Numbered from the stretch's first letter, positions 10,008 through 20,432 are shown. The stretch is DNA of 64,000 nucleotides from Obesumbacterium proteus (GCF_001586165.1 NZ_CP014608.1:3906001-3970000); one strand, 5' to 3'. Notes: generated from the letters alone by a model not told the origin. Program-made: numbers and translations.

Positions 10008-11335
10008 TATTCCACCTCCACGATCATGGCGGCACCGAGCCCACCCGCGGCGCAGGCGGTCGTCAGCCCGAGCCCTCCACCGCGGCGGCGTAATTCATTC
10101 AACGTCTGTGTGATCATGCGCGCTCCGGTGGCGGCAAAAGGATGTCCATACGCAATAGAGCCGCCCAACACGTTGAACTTGTTCATATCGACTTCACCAA
10201 TCGCCTGCGGGCGGCCCAATTTTTCGCGCGCAAACTCATCACTGGCAAACATTTTCAAATTCGCCAACGTTTGTGATGCAAAAGCTTCATGCATATCGAT
10301 CAGGGTGAGATCCTGCAAGGTGATACCGGCGCGGTCTAATGCCAGCGGCGTCGCATACGACGGCCCAAGCAGCATATCTTCCCAAACATCAATGGCAGAG
10401 AAAGCGAAGCTGCGCAGATAGCCTAAGGGGACTAACCCCAGCTCACGCGCTCGTGATTCACTCATCATCAGCACCGCGGCGGCACCATCGGTTAATGGCG
10501 TACTGTTCGCCGCCGTTACGCTGCCGTGGCGGCGATCGAAGGCGGGTTTTAGTTTGCTATAAGAAGCCATAGAAGAATCGCTGCGCACGTTATTGTCTTT
10601 ATCGAGCGACTGCTTGTAAGGCGGAATATAGGCAGTGATAACTTCGTCACGCAAAACGCCTGACTCCCACGCTTTCGCCGCTAAGGTATGCGAGCGATGC
10701 GCCAAGGCGTCTTGTTCTTCTCGGCTAATGTGATGGCTTTTTGCCATCTGCTCCGCAGTGTCGCCCATACGCAGCCCGGTTGAATACTCCGCAACCGCAG
10801 GAGGCACCGGCAGGAGATCGCGTAGCTTCAGCTTGCTGAATAATTTCAAACGCTGAGACAACGTGCGCGCTTTGTTGGCATCGACCAGCGTGCGCGCCAG
10901 CGCCTTGCTTACGCCAATGGGGAGAACCGAAGACGAATCAGCGCCACCTGCGATACCGACAGAAATGGTGCCCGCCATAATGCTCTCTGCCACGTTGGCT
11001 ATTGCCTGAAAGCTGGTTGCACAGGCTCGTGACACGCTGTAAGCATCGGTATGAATGCTCATTCCGGTGCCTAAAACAATTTCTCGCGCAATATTAGGAG
11101 CCTCTGGCATTTGCACAACCTGCCCAAACACCAGTTGATCGATAGCCTCAGGAGAAATATTGCTTCGAGCCAGTAACTCACTAACCACCATATTGCCCAA
11201 TTCAACGGCAGGAATGCCATGAAACGCCGTCGCTTGGCGGGCAAAGGGCGTTCTTAATCCCTGCACAATCGCGACGCGGTCGCCTGTGCGAGTCGTCAGA
11301 GCCAATGGGGATGACAAAGGAAGTGCCTGACTCAT
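10007..11335 (-). CDS. fadI: FadI, 3-ketoacyl-CoA thiolase (anaerobic)
   Basis: The 442-residue thiolase catalyses the last step of beta-oxidation and pairs with FadJ. The nucleophilic cysteine is in [14 protein letters not shown] (about residue 105), the histidines are in the DMHEAF and [11 protein letters not shown] segments, and the C-terminal acid/base cysteine is in [13 protein letters not shown]. It is the first gene of fadIJ; a FadR-type palindrome lies about 100 bp upstream. Confidence 0.97.
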   Translation of the reverse strand: MSQALPLSSPLALTTRTGDRVAIVQGLRTPFARQATAFHGIPAVELGNMVVSELLARSNISPEAIDQLVFGQVVQMPEAPNIAREIVLGTGMSIHTDAYSVSRACATSFQAIANVAESIMAGTISVGIAGGADSSSVLPIGVSKALARTLVDANKARTLSQRLKLFSKLKLRDLLPVPPAVAEYSTGLRMGDTAEQMAKSHHISREEQDALAHRSHTLAAKAWESGVLRDEVITAYIPPYKQSLDKDNNVRSDSSMASYSKLKPAFDRRHGSVTAANSTPLTDGAAAVLMMSESRARELGLVPLGYLRSFAFSAIDVWEDMLLGPSYATPLALDRAGITLQDLTLIDMHEAFASQTLANLKMFASDEFAREKLGRPQAIGEVDMNKFNVLGGSIAYGHPFAATGARMITQTLNELRRRGGGLGLTTACAAGGLGAAMIVEVE

Positions 11336-11434
11336 TTTGTGCTCCTGCGCAATACGCTAAAAATATCAAAATTGTTACCAAACCCTGAGCCATGAAAGAC
11401 AGGCGAAAGTGATTCACGCCTTGCATTCAGTTAA

Positions 11435-11447
11435 CAGGTCTGACCTG
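11435..11447. promoter_or_regulatory. Putative FadR operator upstream of fadI
   Basis: CAGGTCTGACCTG is a perfect palindrome around GGTCTGACC and fits the known FadR recognition pattern (TGGTCNGACCA core). Its placement about 100 bp before the fadI start fits repression of fatty-acid degradation by FadR. Confidence 0.7.
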
Positions 11448-11640
11448 ATAGCGTAAATTCTTAACCCAAATTTTACATTTAGCAAACAACAAAACGTAAG
11501 AACTGAGAGCAGAAGCAGGTTTCTTATTCAGAGATAATGTGGAAGGAGGCGAATAGATTTCGAGGAAATAATATAGCCCGTGAATATATGCATGGATAAA
11601 AATAGCAATGCAGGGACGCGAGAGGCTTTATTTTAATATA

Positions 11641-11666
11641 AAAAAAGCGCGGCCTAAGCCACGCTT
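11641..11666 (-). terminator. Terminator after yfcZ
   Basis: Read on the minus strand, AGCGTGGC and GCCGCGCT pair (one G-T pair) across a 4-nt loop and are followed by a run of T. It lies 30 bp past the yfcZ stop. Confidence 0.75.
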
Positions 11667-11693
11667 AAAATACGACCAACCAACGCGATGCGA

Positions 11694-11990
11694 TTAACGC
11701 AGGCCAAGTTGGAAAATCAGAGTTTCAGCTTCACAGGCAAAAGCGAAATCAACGGTCAGCGCATAGCCTTCCGCCGTTTTAGTGATATTGCTCTTAATTT
11801 CACATGGATCGGATTCGATACCGCGTGCTTTTTGTGTCAGCTGTTCCAGCATGGCTTTCGCATCAGCTTCCGTAGCAAATACATTGCTATAGGATGCGGT
11901 GCAGTCGGTGTTATCCATGATGGTGCCGACATCAACGCAACAGCAAGCCGCTGTTTCTTGTGCACTGCATTTTTTAATAGCATCAGTCAT
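11694..11990 (-). CDS. yfcZ: YfcZ family conserved small protein
   Basis: The 98-residue protein resembles E. coli YfcZ (94 residues), a conserved protein with no defined biochemical role. It contains the cysteine-rich segment CSAQETAACCCVDVGTIMDN and ends with the conserved FACEAETLIFQLGLR. ATG 11990 is chosen because GAGGAG lies 9 nt upstream; ATG 11999 directly abuts that sequence. It sits between fadI and fadL as in E. coli. Confidence 0.9.
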   Translation of the reverse strand: MTDAIKKCSAQETAACCCVDVGTIMDNTDCTASYSNVFATEADAKAMLEQLTQKARGIESDPCEIKSNITKTAEGYALTVDFAFACEAETLIFQLGLR

Positions 11991-12269
11991 TTCAATCATC
12001 TCCTCGACGGGGAATGAACCCCTTTTATATCGCCAATTATGATCTGGCTCAAAAAATATAAAAACTGTGGGTATTTTACTCCTCTCCCACTACAGAGACT
12101 AGTGATATGCCAGATGAATGACATTAAGTGAGCAAAATCACATTATTTGGCGGTTATTTCTCCGCACTTGTAATCAATTCTTTATTAGTTCCGTTGTTTT
12201 TTGTTACAGAGATCTCTTTTCTTGAATCAATTTGGAAATATTTAATAAACATTCTTGCAACATACCAAG

Positions 12270-12280
12270 AGGTCAGACCT
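12270..12280. promoter_or_regulatory. Putative FadR operator 1 of fadL
   Basis: AGGTCAGACCT is a perfect palindrome with the FadR GGTCNGACC core, 115 bp before the fadL start. Confidence 0.65.
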
Positions 12281-12291
12281 ATACTCAGCTC

Positions 12292-12308
12292 ACTGGTCTG
12301 ATTTGTCA
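12292..12308. promoter_or_regulatory. Putative FadR operator 2 of fadL
   Basis: ACTGGTCTGATTTGTCA has one consensus FadR half-site (CTGGTCTGA) and a degenerate second half. E. coli fadL likewise carries two FadR sites near its promoter, which supports the reading. Confidence 0.5.
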
Positions 12309-12394
12309 GATCGAACTCGGACCCTACAATCCGCGCTCCTTGTTACAGTACGTAACATAGTTTAAATAAAACACACAATAATGAGGTTTCGGTC

Positions 12395-13717
12395 ATGCGC
12401 CAGAAAAACCTGTTTACTAAGTCAGCATTAGCTGCAGCAGTGGCACTGCTTTCATCAAACGTCAATGCCGCTGGTTTCCAGCTGAATGAGTTCTCAGCCG
12501 CTGGCTTGGGCCGAGCCTATTCCGGTGAAGGCGCCATCGCAGATACTCCTGCATCTGCCAGCCGCAACCCGGCACTATTGAGCATGTACGATCGGCCAGC
12601 GATGTCCATCGGCGGCGTATTTATCGATCCAGATGTTGATATCTCTGGTCGTTCTCCAAGCGGTCAAAGCTTGAACGCGAAAAACATCGCACCAACTGCA
12701 TGAGTACCTAACTTCCATTACGTACAGCCGATCAACGACCAATGGGCCGTTGGTGCGTCTGTCACCTCTAACTATGGTCTAGCAACCGAGTTTAACGACA
12801 ACTACGCTGCTGGCTCGATGGGCGGTACTACCGACCTGACCACGGCCAACCTGAACCTGAGCGCGGCATACCGTGCTAACGAACATTTCAGCTTCGGTTT
12901 AGGCTTTGATGCTGTCTATGCTAAAGCGAAGATTGACCGCTACGCAGGTGACCTGCCACTGCTGCTTGCTGGTTCTGGCAAGTTGCCACCGGCTCTTGCG
13001 GGACAGGTCGCGCAAATCCCTGCCAATACTCAGATTAGTCATCTGAAAGGTGATGAATGGGGCTTTGGTTGGAACGCAGGTATCCTTTACGAAGTGGATG
13101 AAAACAACCGCTTCGGCTTTACCTATCGTTCAGAAGTTAAAATCGACTTCGACGGCGATTACAAAAGCGACCTGCCATCCTCGCTGAACGGCATTGGCTC
13201 AATGATTGGTCTGCCAGCGGGCACCAACGGTGCAACCGTACCGGGCTCTCTGACCTTGAACCTGCCTGAAATGTGGGAAGTCTCTGGTTACCACAAAGTG
13301 GCACCACAGTGGGCCGTTCACTACAGCCTGGCATACACCAGTTGGAGTCAGTTCCAAGAGCTGAAAGCCAAAGGTTCTAACGGCCAGACGCTGTTCTATA
13401 AAGACGAAGGCTTCAAAGATGCGTACCGCATCGCGATTGGTACCACTTACTTCTACGACGACAACTGGACCTTCCGTACCGGTATCGCATTCGATGATAG
13501 CCCAGTGCCAGCCGGTACTCGTTCTATCTCGATTCCCGATCAGGATCGTGCATGGATCAGTGCGGGTACCAGCTACGCCTTCAACAAAGACGCTTCTGTT
13601 GACGTAGGTGTTTCCTATATGCACGGCTCAAAAGTGACCATCAACGAAGGTCCATACGAGTTCAAGTCTGAAGGTAAAGCATGGCTGTACGGTGCTAACT
13701 TCAACTACGCGTTCTAA
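12395..13717 (+). pseudogene. fadL: fadL long-chain fatty acid outer membrane transporter, interrupted by an in-frame stop
   Basis: ATG 12395 starts a FadL protein with a signal peptide and the typical mature start [22 protein letters not shown]. The frame stops at TGA 12701-12703, after NIAPTA, where FadL proteins have tryptophan (NIAPTAWVPN in E. coli as I recall it). The same frame then stays open to the natural stop at 13715-13717 and encodes the rest of the beta-barrel, ending GANFNYAF. A single TGG-to-TGA change explains the interruption; without it the protein would be 440 residues. A shortened product from ATG 12818 would lack the signal peptide and the N-terminal plug. Real mutation, readthrough and sequencing error all remain possible. 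Confidence 0.93.
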
Positions 13718-13739
13718 TTTTTAAAACGCATCACTCTCT

Positions 13740-13765
13740 AAAAGCGCCTTCTGGGCGCTTTTTTA
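13740..13765 (+). terminator. fadL terminator
   Basis: AAAAGCGCC and GGCGCTTTT form a 9-bp stem with a 5-nt loop and a T run, 22 bp after the fadL stop. Confidence 0.85.
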
Positions 13766-13793
13766 TTTGGGGCAACAAAAGATTCAGACATAA

Positions 13794-13817
13794 AAAAAGC
13801 GCCCTCAGGCGCTTTTT
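13794..13817 (-). terminator. mlaA terminator
   Basis: AAAAAGCGCC/GGCGCTTTTT with a CTCA loop lies 16 bp past the mlaA stop, so it serves the minus-strand gene. It is symmetric and can also act on the plus strand. Confidence 0.85.
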
Positions 13818-13833
13818 CACATCAAGCTTAGTA

Positions 13834-14595
13834 TCAATTTGAATCGATATCTTTCAAATCATCCTGAATGACTGACGCATTTGGATTGACTGGCGCGGTT
13901 AACTGACCACCGGTTGCCAAGAAATCATAGCGCTGGAAATAAGCTTCACGCATAAAGATATAGGGATCTGAAGAGTTTTTCAGCAGGCCATCAGAATCCA
14001 GTAACTGTGCACGCGTTTCGATACCTTCAACCACCCATTTACCCGCAGACATCCAGAATGTCAGCCAGCTTAAGGTTGGATACAGATAGTCAACGTAGTC
14101 ACCGCCGTCCTGACGCGGCGTCACGCTGCCGTAACCCGGAAGCACGACATACGGGCCATAAGGCACGTCGTAATAGCCTAGCGTGCTACCAAAGCGGTGT
14201 GGTTCCTGCTTGGCTAACTTAGGATTCGCCATCGTGGCAACGTCAATGAAGCCGCCCATACCTAAAATAGTATTCAGGAAGAAGCGGTTAAAGTGCACGA
14301 AGCCATCGTAAACCTTGCCTTCGAGGAAACTGTTCACCATGCTGGCCGGTTCTTCAAGGTTGCTGGTGAAGTTCGAGATGCCGGTTCGTGCTGGCACGGG
14401 GACATAGTCTCGCCAAGCGACGGCGACAGGACGCAGTACATACGGGTCCAGATAGTCGTAGTTCACGCTAAACATCGCGCGGTTAAAACCCTCTAACGGG
14501 TCTGATCGCCCCTGAGCTTCTGGTTTTGATGAGCTAGACGCACACCCCACCAGTAATACGCTTGCCAGAGCCACTCCTGTCAGCCGAAGTTTCAT
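13834..14595 (-). CDS. mlaA: MlaA, outer membrane lipoprotein of phospholipid retrograde transport
   Basis: The 253-residue lipoprotein has a signal peptide with lipobox LLVGC (Cys18) and the VacJ-family core (DPLEGFNRAMFSVNYDYLDPYVLRPVA). MlaA extracts misplaced phospholipids from the outer leaflet of the outer membrane and passes them to MlaC, acting with OmpF/OmpC. The family segments FFLNTILGMGGFIDVA and FGSTLGYYDVPYGPYVVLPGYG are present. It converges on fadL as in E. coli and is followed upstream by the ccm operon. Confidence 0.95.
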   Translation of the reverse strand: MKLRLTGVALASVLLVGCASSSSKPEAQGRSDPLEGFNRAMFSVNYDYLDPYVLRPVAVAWRDYVPVPARTGISNFTSNLEEPASMVNSFLEGKVYDGFVHFNRFFLNTILGMGGFIDVATMANPKLAKQEPHRFGSTLGYYDVPYGPYVVLPGYGSVTPRQDGGDYVDYLYPTLSWLTFWMSAGKWVVEGIETRAQLLDSDGLLKNSSDPYIFMREAYFQRYDFLATGGQLTAPVNPNASVIQDDLKDIDSN

Positions 14596-14717
14596 ATCTT
14601 CTCCATGAAAAGGGACCGCTGATAACCGGCTGAAAATTAACGCTGCCGTCAGCGATCCTCATATTATTATTCTGATCATTCTTATGCCCAGATACTTAGG
14701 TCTTTGCAACAGACGAT

Positions 14718-15929
14718 TTATGGTACTTGATGATCAATCTGTACGCTAATCTGACTCTCTTTATTATAGGGCATAACCGCACTTTCACCGAACCAGTCAC
14801 CCGGTTGCGGATTGGCTAAACCATTTCGAGAGATCCGTGCACGCACCTTCACCTGCTTTTGGGCCGAAAGCAAACGCTCTGGCATCATGGCATTCGCATC
14901 GGATAACGATACCGTAACCGGGAAATGCCCCAAAGGCAGCTGCTTCACCGCCACAGGGATAGGCGCAACGCCATCGGTGACTGACACCACCAGCACCGCC
15001 GTTGGCGGCAATTGGCGTTCAACCTCCGGAGGCAGATTAATCGTGACACTCAGCTGGGTATTATCCTCACCAGACTGTGCTTTGGCTTGCTCAATGCTGC
15101 GCTTTAACACTTCGCGACGACTATCATTTTCCGACAGTACGCGCAGCATCATCTCCCACGCGCCGATCGCTTTCTTGTAATCGCCCTGCTCGAAAGCATT
15201 GAAGGCTAACAGACTGAGAACCCGTACATCTTGATGGTTGCGCGCCATCATGTTGCCCAGCATATCCGCAGCTTGTTTATTGTCTTCAGGATCGTTGGAA
15301 CGAGTGAGCACTTCTGCGTAGCCCAATGCCACTTCCGGCTCATTCGGTGCTAACTGATACGCATGGGAAAAGGCCTGAGTAGCGGTCGTTGCATTATTCA
15401 GCGCCATACCGATGCGGCCTAACATTACCCAGTCAGCCACATTACGCGGATCGGTTTGCAGCTCGGTGCGCAAGCCTAATCCCAAACGCGCAATCTCTTC
15501 CATCGTGAGCGGCTGCTTATCTTCATTCATCACGCGCTCACGCAGAGAAGGCATTTCGCTCATGACCAAATTCCAGCCCTGAACCTGCGCCAGACCGCCG
15601 GTTTTAAGATAAAAACCAACGGAAATCAGCACCAAAATGACCACGCCCGGCAGTAACACCCAGCGGTTTAACGGCTCAGGTTTCGCCGCTTGTGCATCAG
15701 GCACATCAGACAGCAGATTTTGCTGTAGTTCCTCAATCATCACCTGACGCTCAGCCACCACGCCCTGCTCTTCGTCTTGCTCAAGCTCTTGCAAACGCTG
15801 ATGGTAAAAACGCGTATTAAGGCGATCGCGATCTTCCGGCAGATCGCGCTGAGGCTGACGTAGCACTGGAACCAGCAATAATGCGGCAGCGATAATCAAC
15901 AAAACTAAAACTATCAACCAAAAAGCCAT
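14718..15929 (-). CDS. ccmI: CcmI, cytochrome c maturation TPR protein
   Basis: The roughly 403-residue protein has an N-terminal transmembrane segment (AFWLIVLVLLIIAAALLLVPV), a second one near residue 100 (WVLLPGVVILVLISVGFYL), then a periplasmic TPR region (about 150-270) and a C-terminal beta-rich domain. CcmI binds apocytochrome c and delivers it to the heme ligation complex. In E. coli this part is fused to CcmH, while here it is a separate gene, as in many other bacteria. ATG 15929 is preferred over the TTG at 15935 because AGGGA lies 10 nt upstream. It is the last gene of ccm. Confidence 0.93.
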   Translation of the reverse strand: MAFWLIVLVLLIIAAALLLVPVLRQPQRDLPEDRDRLNTRFYHQRLQELEQDEEQGVVAERQVMIEELQQNLLSDVPDAQAAKPEPLNRWVLLPGVVILVLISVGFYLKTGGLAQVQGWNLVMSEMPSLRERVMNEDKQPLTMEEIARLGLGLRTELQTDPRNVADWVMLGRIGMALNNATTATQAFSHAYQLAPNEPEVALGYAEVLTRSNDPEDNKQAADMLGNMMARNHQDVRVLSLLAFNAFEQGDYKKAIGAWEMMLRVLSENDSRREVLKRSIEQAKAQSGEDNTQLSVTINLPPEVERQLPPTAVLVVSVTDGVAPIPVAVKQLPLGHFPVTVSLSDANAMMPERLLSAQKQVKVRARISRNGLANPQPGDWFGESAVMPYNKESQISVQIDHQVP

Positions 15930-15931
15930 TA

Positions 15932-16417
15932 TCAATGTTCCCTGTCGCTGTCGTTAAGTAGCTGGTTTAAACGTTGTTTCTCGGCCTCGCTGAGCGTCTC
16001 GCTGCTCGATACCTCAGGCTCGTTAGGACGGCGACGGCGTGCTCGGGTAATCACCACGATAGCGCCCAGTAAAACAAACAGCGCAGGGCCAGCCCAAAGA
16101 ATAATGGTCGCCGCGGTTAACGGCGGCTCATAGGTGACGAAGTTGCCATAGCGCGCCACCATATATTCGGTAATCTGCTTGTTGGTGTAGCCTTTTTCCA
16201 TCAGCTCATACACTTTCTGACGCATATCGGAGGCGATAATAGCGTTGGAGTCAGCGATGCTGTTGTTCTGGCATTTTGGACAGCGCAGCTGTTCGGTTAA
16301 CTCACGGTATTGCTGCTCTTGTTCCACGCTTTTAAAGCTGTAGGTATCAATGGCCGCCCACGCGCTCACCGAAAGCATAATACCCGCCAGCGCGCTAACC
16401 CATCGTAGCATTCGCAT
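15932..16417 (-). CDS. ccmH: CcmH, cytochrome c maturation thiol oxidoreductase
   Basis: The 161-residue protein has a signal peptide, the redox motif LRCPKCQNNSIADSNA (CxxC near residue 45) and a C-terminal membrane anchor (TIILWAGPALFVLLGAIVVI). It reduces the heme-binding cysteines of apocytochrome c together with CcmG. The start overlaps the ccmG stop by one base (TAATG). Confidence 0.95.
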   Translation of the reverse strand: MRMLRWVSALAGIMLSVSAWAAIDTYSFKSVEQEQQYRELTEQLRCPKCQNNSIADSNAIIASDMRQKVYELMEKGYTNKQITEYMVARYGNFVTYEPPLTAATIILWAGPALFVLLGAIVVITRARRRRPNEPEVSSSETLSEAEKQRLNQLLNDSDREH

Positions 16418-16968
16418 TATTTAGCTCCTTCATATTGGCGATATAAAGGCTCGATCTCTTGCTGCCATACGCGATCGTTAAGATCGCCCGCATGGCGATA
16501 GCGAATAATGCCATTGCCGTCGATCAGGAAAGTCTCCGGTGCGCCATAGACGCCGAGATCCAAACCCAGCATGCCGTCGCCGTCATACAGGCTTAACGCA
16601 TAGGGATTTCCTAAATCATTCAGCCATTTGACTGCTTTCTGGCGGTCATCTTTATAGTTCAGTCCGACGACGCGGATCCCTTTCGCCGCCAGCTTATTCA
16701 GATACTGATGCTCGGCATAGCAGGTTGGGCACCATGTCGCCCATACGTTCAGCAACATGGGTTTGCCGTCGTGCAGAACGCCTTGGTCAAAGGTTTTACC
16801 CGGCTGATCCAATGATTCCAGCTTGAACTCCGGAACGGGTTTGCCGATCAACGCAGATTCCAGCATGGTGGGATCTTCCCCACCCGCGTTGCGCTGTAGC
16901 TGGATGACAAACGCCAGCACCAGCAGCATAAATAACACTAACGGGATAAAGAGCAGCTTGCGATTCAT
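16417..16968 (-). CDS. ccmG: CcmG (DsbE), periplasmic thioredoxin-like reductase
   Basis: The 183-residue membrane-anchored thioredoxin-fold protein carries the active site WATWCPTCYAEH near residue 78 and the family segment GVYGAPETFLIDGNG containing the cis-proline region. It keeps apocytochrome cysteines reduced for heme attachment. The start overlaps the ccmF stop by 4 bases. Confidence 0.96.
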   Translation of the reverse strand: MNRKLLFIPLVLFMLLVLAFVIQLQRNAGGEDPTMLESALIGKPVPEFKLESLDQPGKTFDQGVLHDGKPMLLNVWATWCPTCYAEHQYLNKLAAKGIRVVGLNYKDDRQKAVKWLNDLGNPYALSLYDGDGMLGLDLGVYGAPETFLIDGNGIIRYRHAGDLNDRVWQQEIEPLYRQYEGAK

Positions 16969-18938
16969 GCTGTTTTCTCCGCTTTATCTTGTTGTGCCTT
17001 TTCTTTACGGCTTGAGCGATAGCGCGGGTCGAGCATGCATAACACGCCGCCGATCGCCATCAGCACGCCGCCGTACCAAATCCAGCGCACAAAAGGCTTG
17101 TAATAAAGACGCACAGCCCACGCGCCATCATCGAGTTCTTCACCCAATGCCGCATACAGATCGCGTGTTAAACCGCCGTCAATGGCCGCTTCGGTCATCA
17201 TGCTGCGCGCAGTCGCGTAGTAACGTTTTTCGGCACGCAGCGTGGCTTCTGGCTTACCGTCACGCGTAACATCAATGATGCCCACGCCGCCGGTATAGTT
17301 CGGGCCTTTGATGTCATGCACATCGCGGAACACAAAGTGATAATTGTGAATATCTACGCTGTCACCAGACTTCATGCGCACATCGCGCTCAATGCTGTAG
17401 CTTTGACTGAAAGCGATACCGATCACCGTCACGGCAACGCCTAAATGGCCCAGCACCATGCCCCAGTGGCTGCGAGGCAGTTTAGTCAGCCCCTTCCAGA
17501 AACCGTGGCGATGCGTCGCGCGCTCGTGTAATTCCATCAGCGTAAGAATCACTACCCAGAATGCCATCAGCAGGCCAACCACCGTCATACCTTCAACGCG
17601 GTCCTGCATCAGCCAAGGCAGCAACACGGACAGGATCACGGTCACAATCATCGCAACCAACAAACGTTTCCAGAACTTAGCCGGTTCATCACGACGCCAG
17701 CGCACTAACGGTCCAACGCCTAACAGCAGCGCGAACGGCGCCATCAGCCAGGTAAACATCGAGTTAAAGAAAGGCTCGCCGATGGAAATACTGCCCAAGC
17801 CAAGCTGTTTATGCACCAGCGGCAACAATGTCCCTAACAGCACCACCAGCATGGCAGCAACTAACAGCACGTTGTTTCCTAGCAAGAAGGTTTCGCGTGA
17901 AAACACCTCGTGCTGCGTGCGGCTGCGAACCTGCGCACCTTTGACCGCATACAGCAGCAATGAGCCGCCGATGACGATAACCAGATAGGCCAGAATGAAC
18001 ATTCCACGCGCCGGATCGGAAGCGAATGAGTGCACTGAAACTAATACGCCGGAACGCACAAGGAACGTCCCTAACAGGCACAGAGAAAACGCCGTGATCG
18101 CTAACAGCACCGTCCACGCTTTGAAGGTCCCGCGTTTTTCGGTTACCGCCAACGAGTGCAACAACGCCGTACCCGCCAGCCATGGCATAAAGGAAGCATT
18201 TTCTACCGGATCCCAGAACCACCAGCCGCCCCAGCCCAGCTCGTAATAGGCCCAAGCGGAACCTAAAACAATGCCCATGGTGAGGAAAATCCACGCCGCC
18301 ATCGTCCACGGACGTGACCAGCGCGCCCATGCGGTATCTAAGCGCCCAGCCATCAGTGAAGCGATGGAGAATGCAAAGGCGACTGAGAATCCAACGTAGC
18401 CCATATACAGCAACGGCGGATGGAAAATCAGGCCAATATCCTGCAACAGCGGATTCAGATCGCTGCCGTCAATCGGGAAGTTCGGTAAGGTGCGGGTAAA
18501 GGGATTCGAGGTGAGAATAATGAACAGCAAGAAGCCAACGTTAATCATCCCCATCACCGACAGCACGCGTGCCACCGAGTCCTGCGGCATGCTGCGGCTA
18601 AATAGCGCTACGGCCAGCGTCCAACAGCTTAACAGCAGCACCCAGAGAAGGAGCGAACCTTCATGTGCGCCCCAGGTTGCCGCGATGCGGTAATAGACCG
18701 GAAGCTGGGTATTCGAGTTTGCCGCAACGTAGGAAACCGTAAAATCGTTGGTAATAAAGGCATATACCAAACAACCAAATGAAATCGCGATACTCAAAAA
18801 CAAGCCATAGGTCAATGGCCGCGCCACCGACATCATGCGCACGTCTTGTCTCGCGGCCCCCCATAGCGGATAAATGCTCAGCAATACGGAGAGCGCTAAT
18901 GAGAGCGATAGCAGGAAATTGCCAATTTCAGGGATCAT
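16965..18938 (-). CDS. ccmF: CcmF, heme lyase core membrane protein
   Basis: The 657-residue polytopic membrane protein contains the tryptophan-rich WWD motif ([20 protein letters not shown]) that binds heme and four conserved histidine regions. It catalyses covalent ligation of heme from CcmE to apocytochrome c with CcmH/CcmI. Its length and motif order match E. coli CcmF. It overlaps both neighbours by 4 bases. Confidence 0.97.
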   Translation of the reverse strand: MIPEIGNFLLSLSLALSVLLSIYPLWGAARQDVRMMSVARPLTYGLFLSIAISFGCLVYAFITNDFTVSYVAANSNTQLPVYYRIAATWGAHEGSLLLWVLLLSCWTLAVALFSRSMPQDSVARVLSVMGMINVGFLLFIILTSNPFTRTLPNFPIDGSDLNPLLQDIGLIFHPPLLYMGYVGFSVAFAFSIASLMAGRLDTAWARWSRPWTMAAWIFLTMGIVLGSAWAYYELGWGGWWFWDPVENASFMPWLAGTALLHSLAVTEKRGTFKAWTVLLAITAFSLCLLGTFLVRSGVLVSVHSFASDPARGMFILAYLVIVIGGSLLLYAVKGAQVRSRTQHEVFSRETFLLGNNVLLVAAMLVVLLGTLLPLVHKQLGLGSISIGEPFFNSMFTWLMAPFALLLGVGPLVRWRRDEPAKFWKRLLVAMIVTVILSVLLPWLMQDRVEGMTVVGLLMAFWVVILTLMELHERATHRHGFWKGLTKLPRSHWGMVLGHLGVAVTVIGIAFSQSYSIERDVRMKSGDSVDIHNYHFVFRDVHDIKGPNYTGGVGIIDVTRDGKPEATLRAEKRYYATARSMMTEAAIDGGLTRDLYAALGEELDDGAWAVRLYYKPFVRWIWYGGVLMAIGGVLCMLDPRYRSSRKEKAQQDKAEKTA

Positions 18939-19441
18939 GACTGCGGGCTCCCCGCATTCGTATTGCCACTATTCTGCTGATAGGAATCAGCTGGGCGACT
19001 ATGGTTTTGCTCCATCGCTTCTTTTACCTCAGGTGGCGTATATTTTTCATCGTGTTTTGCCAGGACTTCTTTGGCGTGCACCACGTTGTCTTCGCCCATC
19101 ACGCCTTGTGCAACGACACCCTGCCCTTCGCGGAAGAGATCCGGCAAGATGCCTTCGTAGGTCACACCAATAGCGCCATGCGCATCGTAGATTTTAAACG
19201 AGACTTTCAGGCTTTGCTGATCGCGTTTTACCGAACCGGGCATCACCATGCCGCCAATACGCAAGCGCTGGCCCACTTCAGGCTTCTCATGGTTTTCACC
19301 TTTGCCCTGCAGGATTTCGGTTGGGGTATAAAACAGATCAATATTCGAGCGCAATGCATAAAGCACCAAAGTGATCGTCACAGCCAAGCCGAGTAAAACG
19401 ACAATGGCCAGATAGAGGCGACTCTTACGACGCGGGTTCAT
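18935..19441 (-). CDS. ccmE: CcmE, periplasmic heme chaperone
   Basis: The 168-residue protein has an N-terminal anchor ([22 protein letters not shown]), an OB-fold body and the heme-attachment motif [13 protein letters not shown] with the covalently bound histidine near residue 131 and the coordinating tyrosine. It accepts heme from CcmABCD and passes it to CcmF. Confidence 0.97.
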   Translation of the reverse strand: MNPRRKSRLYLAIVVLLGLAVTITLVLYALRSNIDLFYTPTEILQGKGENHEKPEVGQRLRIGGMVMPGSVKRDQQSLKVSFKIYDAHGAIGVTYEGILPDLFREGQGVVAQGVMGEDNVVHAKEVLAKHDEKYTPPEVKEAMEQNHSRPADSYQQNSGNTNAGSPQS

Positions 19442-19677
19442 GATGATTGCTCTCCTTGTGAAGCTGACGAAGCGCGCTGCTGACCCTGCGCTTGTTTAAT
19501 TCGCTGTTCGCGCGCCTGATGGCGGCGAATTTCAGCCAAAATTTGGCGGCGTTGCCACTGGGTATGGCAAACCAGTAAAAGTAACGGAATCAGCGTTGCG
19601 GCAACGGAAAGCCAAACGTAAAAGGCATAACCGCCCATCGCGAAGAAATCTTGCCAAGAGGAAAATGCAGGACTCAT
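19438..19677 (-). CDS. ccmD: CcmD, small membrane protein releasing holo-CcmE
   Basis: The 79-residue protein has a single transmembrane segment ([23 protein letters not shown]) and a charged cytoplasmic tail, the usual form of CcmD. It helps release heme-loaded CcmE from CcmABC. It overlaps ccmC by one base and ccmE by four. Confidence 0.93.
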   Translation of the reverse strand: MSPAFSSWQDFFAMGGYAFYVWLSVAATLIPLLLLVCHTQWQRRQILAEIRRHQAREQRIKQAQGQQRASSASQGEQSS

Positions 19678-20432
19678 TAGGAACGCTCCTTAGGCTGATT
19701 TTTTAGGCGAGGGTTCACTAACGCATTCACCCAAGGACGCCGACGCTCTTGCAGTAAAATTAAATTGCGTAGACGCATCAACGTTAAGGTGATGAAGAAA
19801 AACAGGTAGCCGAAGATTGCCCAACGCAGCGGATAGCGCATGCTCGGGTCAATGGTATTTTGCATGTTGGTCGATCCCTGATGCAGGGTATTCCACCACT
19901 CAACGGAGAAATGAATAATCGGCAGATTGACCACGCCAACGAGAACCAGAATACCGGCGGCGCGACCGGCAGTGCGGCGATCTTCAAAGGCGTTATACAA
20001 CGCAATGGCGCCTAGATAGAGGAACAGTAGCACCAGTTCGGAGGTTAAACGCGCATCCCAAACCCACCACGTTCCCCACATCGGCTTGCCCCACGCCGAT
20101 CCTGTCGCCAGCGCAATAAAGGTAAACACCGCGCCAACCGGCGCCATGGCTGCGCTCACCAGATCGGACATTTTCATCTGCCAGACCAAACCGATAAACG
20201 CCGCAATCGCCATAGAGGCATAGATCCCCATCGACCAGATAGCCGCTGGCACATGGATGTACATAATGCGATAGCTGTTACCCTGCTGATAATCTGACGG
20301 CGCATAGCCAAAGCCCCAGATCCAACCCACTAACAGGCATACCGCCCCGGCTAATCCAAGCCACGGGACGAACTTACCGCAAAGATGATAAAGCCGCTCA
20401 GGCTTGGCAAGCTGATGAAGCCATTTCCACAT
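19677..20432 (-). CDS. ccmC: CcmC, heme-handling membrane protein
   Basis: The 251-residue six-helix protein has the WWD-type motif WGKPMWGTWWVWDARLTSELVLLF. It loads heme onto CcmE in the periplasm. It is separated from ccmB by an unusual 208-bp gap although all other ccm genes abut or overlap. Confidence 0.96.
   Translation of the reverse strand: MWKWLHQLAKPERLYHLCGKFVPWLGLAGAVCLLVGWIWGFGYAPSDYQQGNSYRIMYIHVPAAIWSMGIYASMAIAAFIGLVWQMKMSDLVSAAMAPVGAVFTFIALATGSAWGKPMWGTWWVWDARLTSELVLLFLYLGAIALYNAFEDRRTAGRAAGILVLVGVVNLPIIHFSVEWWNTLHQGSTNMQNTIDPSMRYPLRWAIFGYLFFFITLTLMRLRNLILLQERRRPWVNALVNPRLKNQPKERS

Larger units (their letters stand above)
11336..11693. promoter_or_regulatory. fadI promoter region and yfcZ downstream region
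   Basis: The 358-bp gap lies between two minus-strand genes. Its left part should hold the fadIJ promoter and contains the FadR-like site at 11435-11447. Its right end is the yfcZ terminator. No gene is visible. Confidence 0.5.
11991..12394. promoter_or_regulatory. Divergent yfcZ/fadL promoter region
   Basis: The roughly 400-bp divergent region is AT-rich and holds two FadR-like sites before fadL. No gene is seen in it. Confidence 0.5.

Noticed and set aside
12818..13717. A separate short FadL-like gene starting at ATG 12818
   Set aside because: It is in the same frame as the upstream fadL part, lacks a signal peptide and ribosome binding site, and is best explained as the rest of an interrupted fadL.
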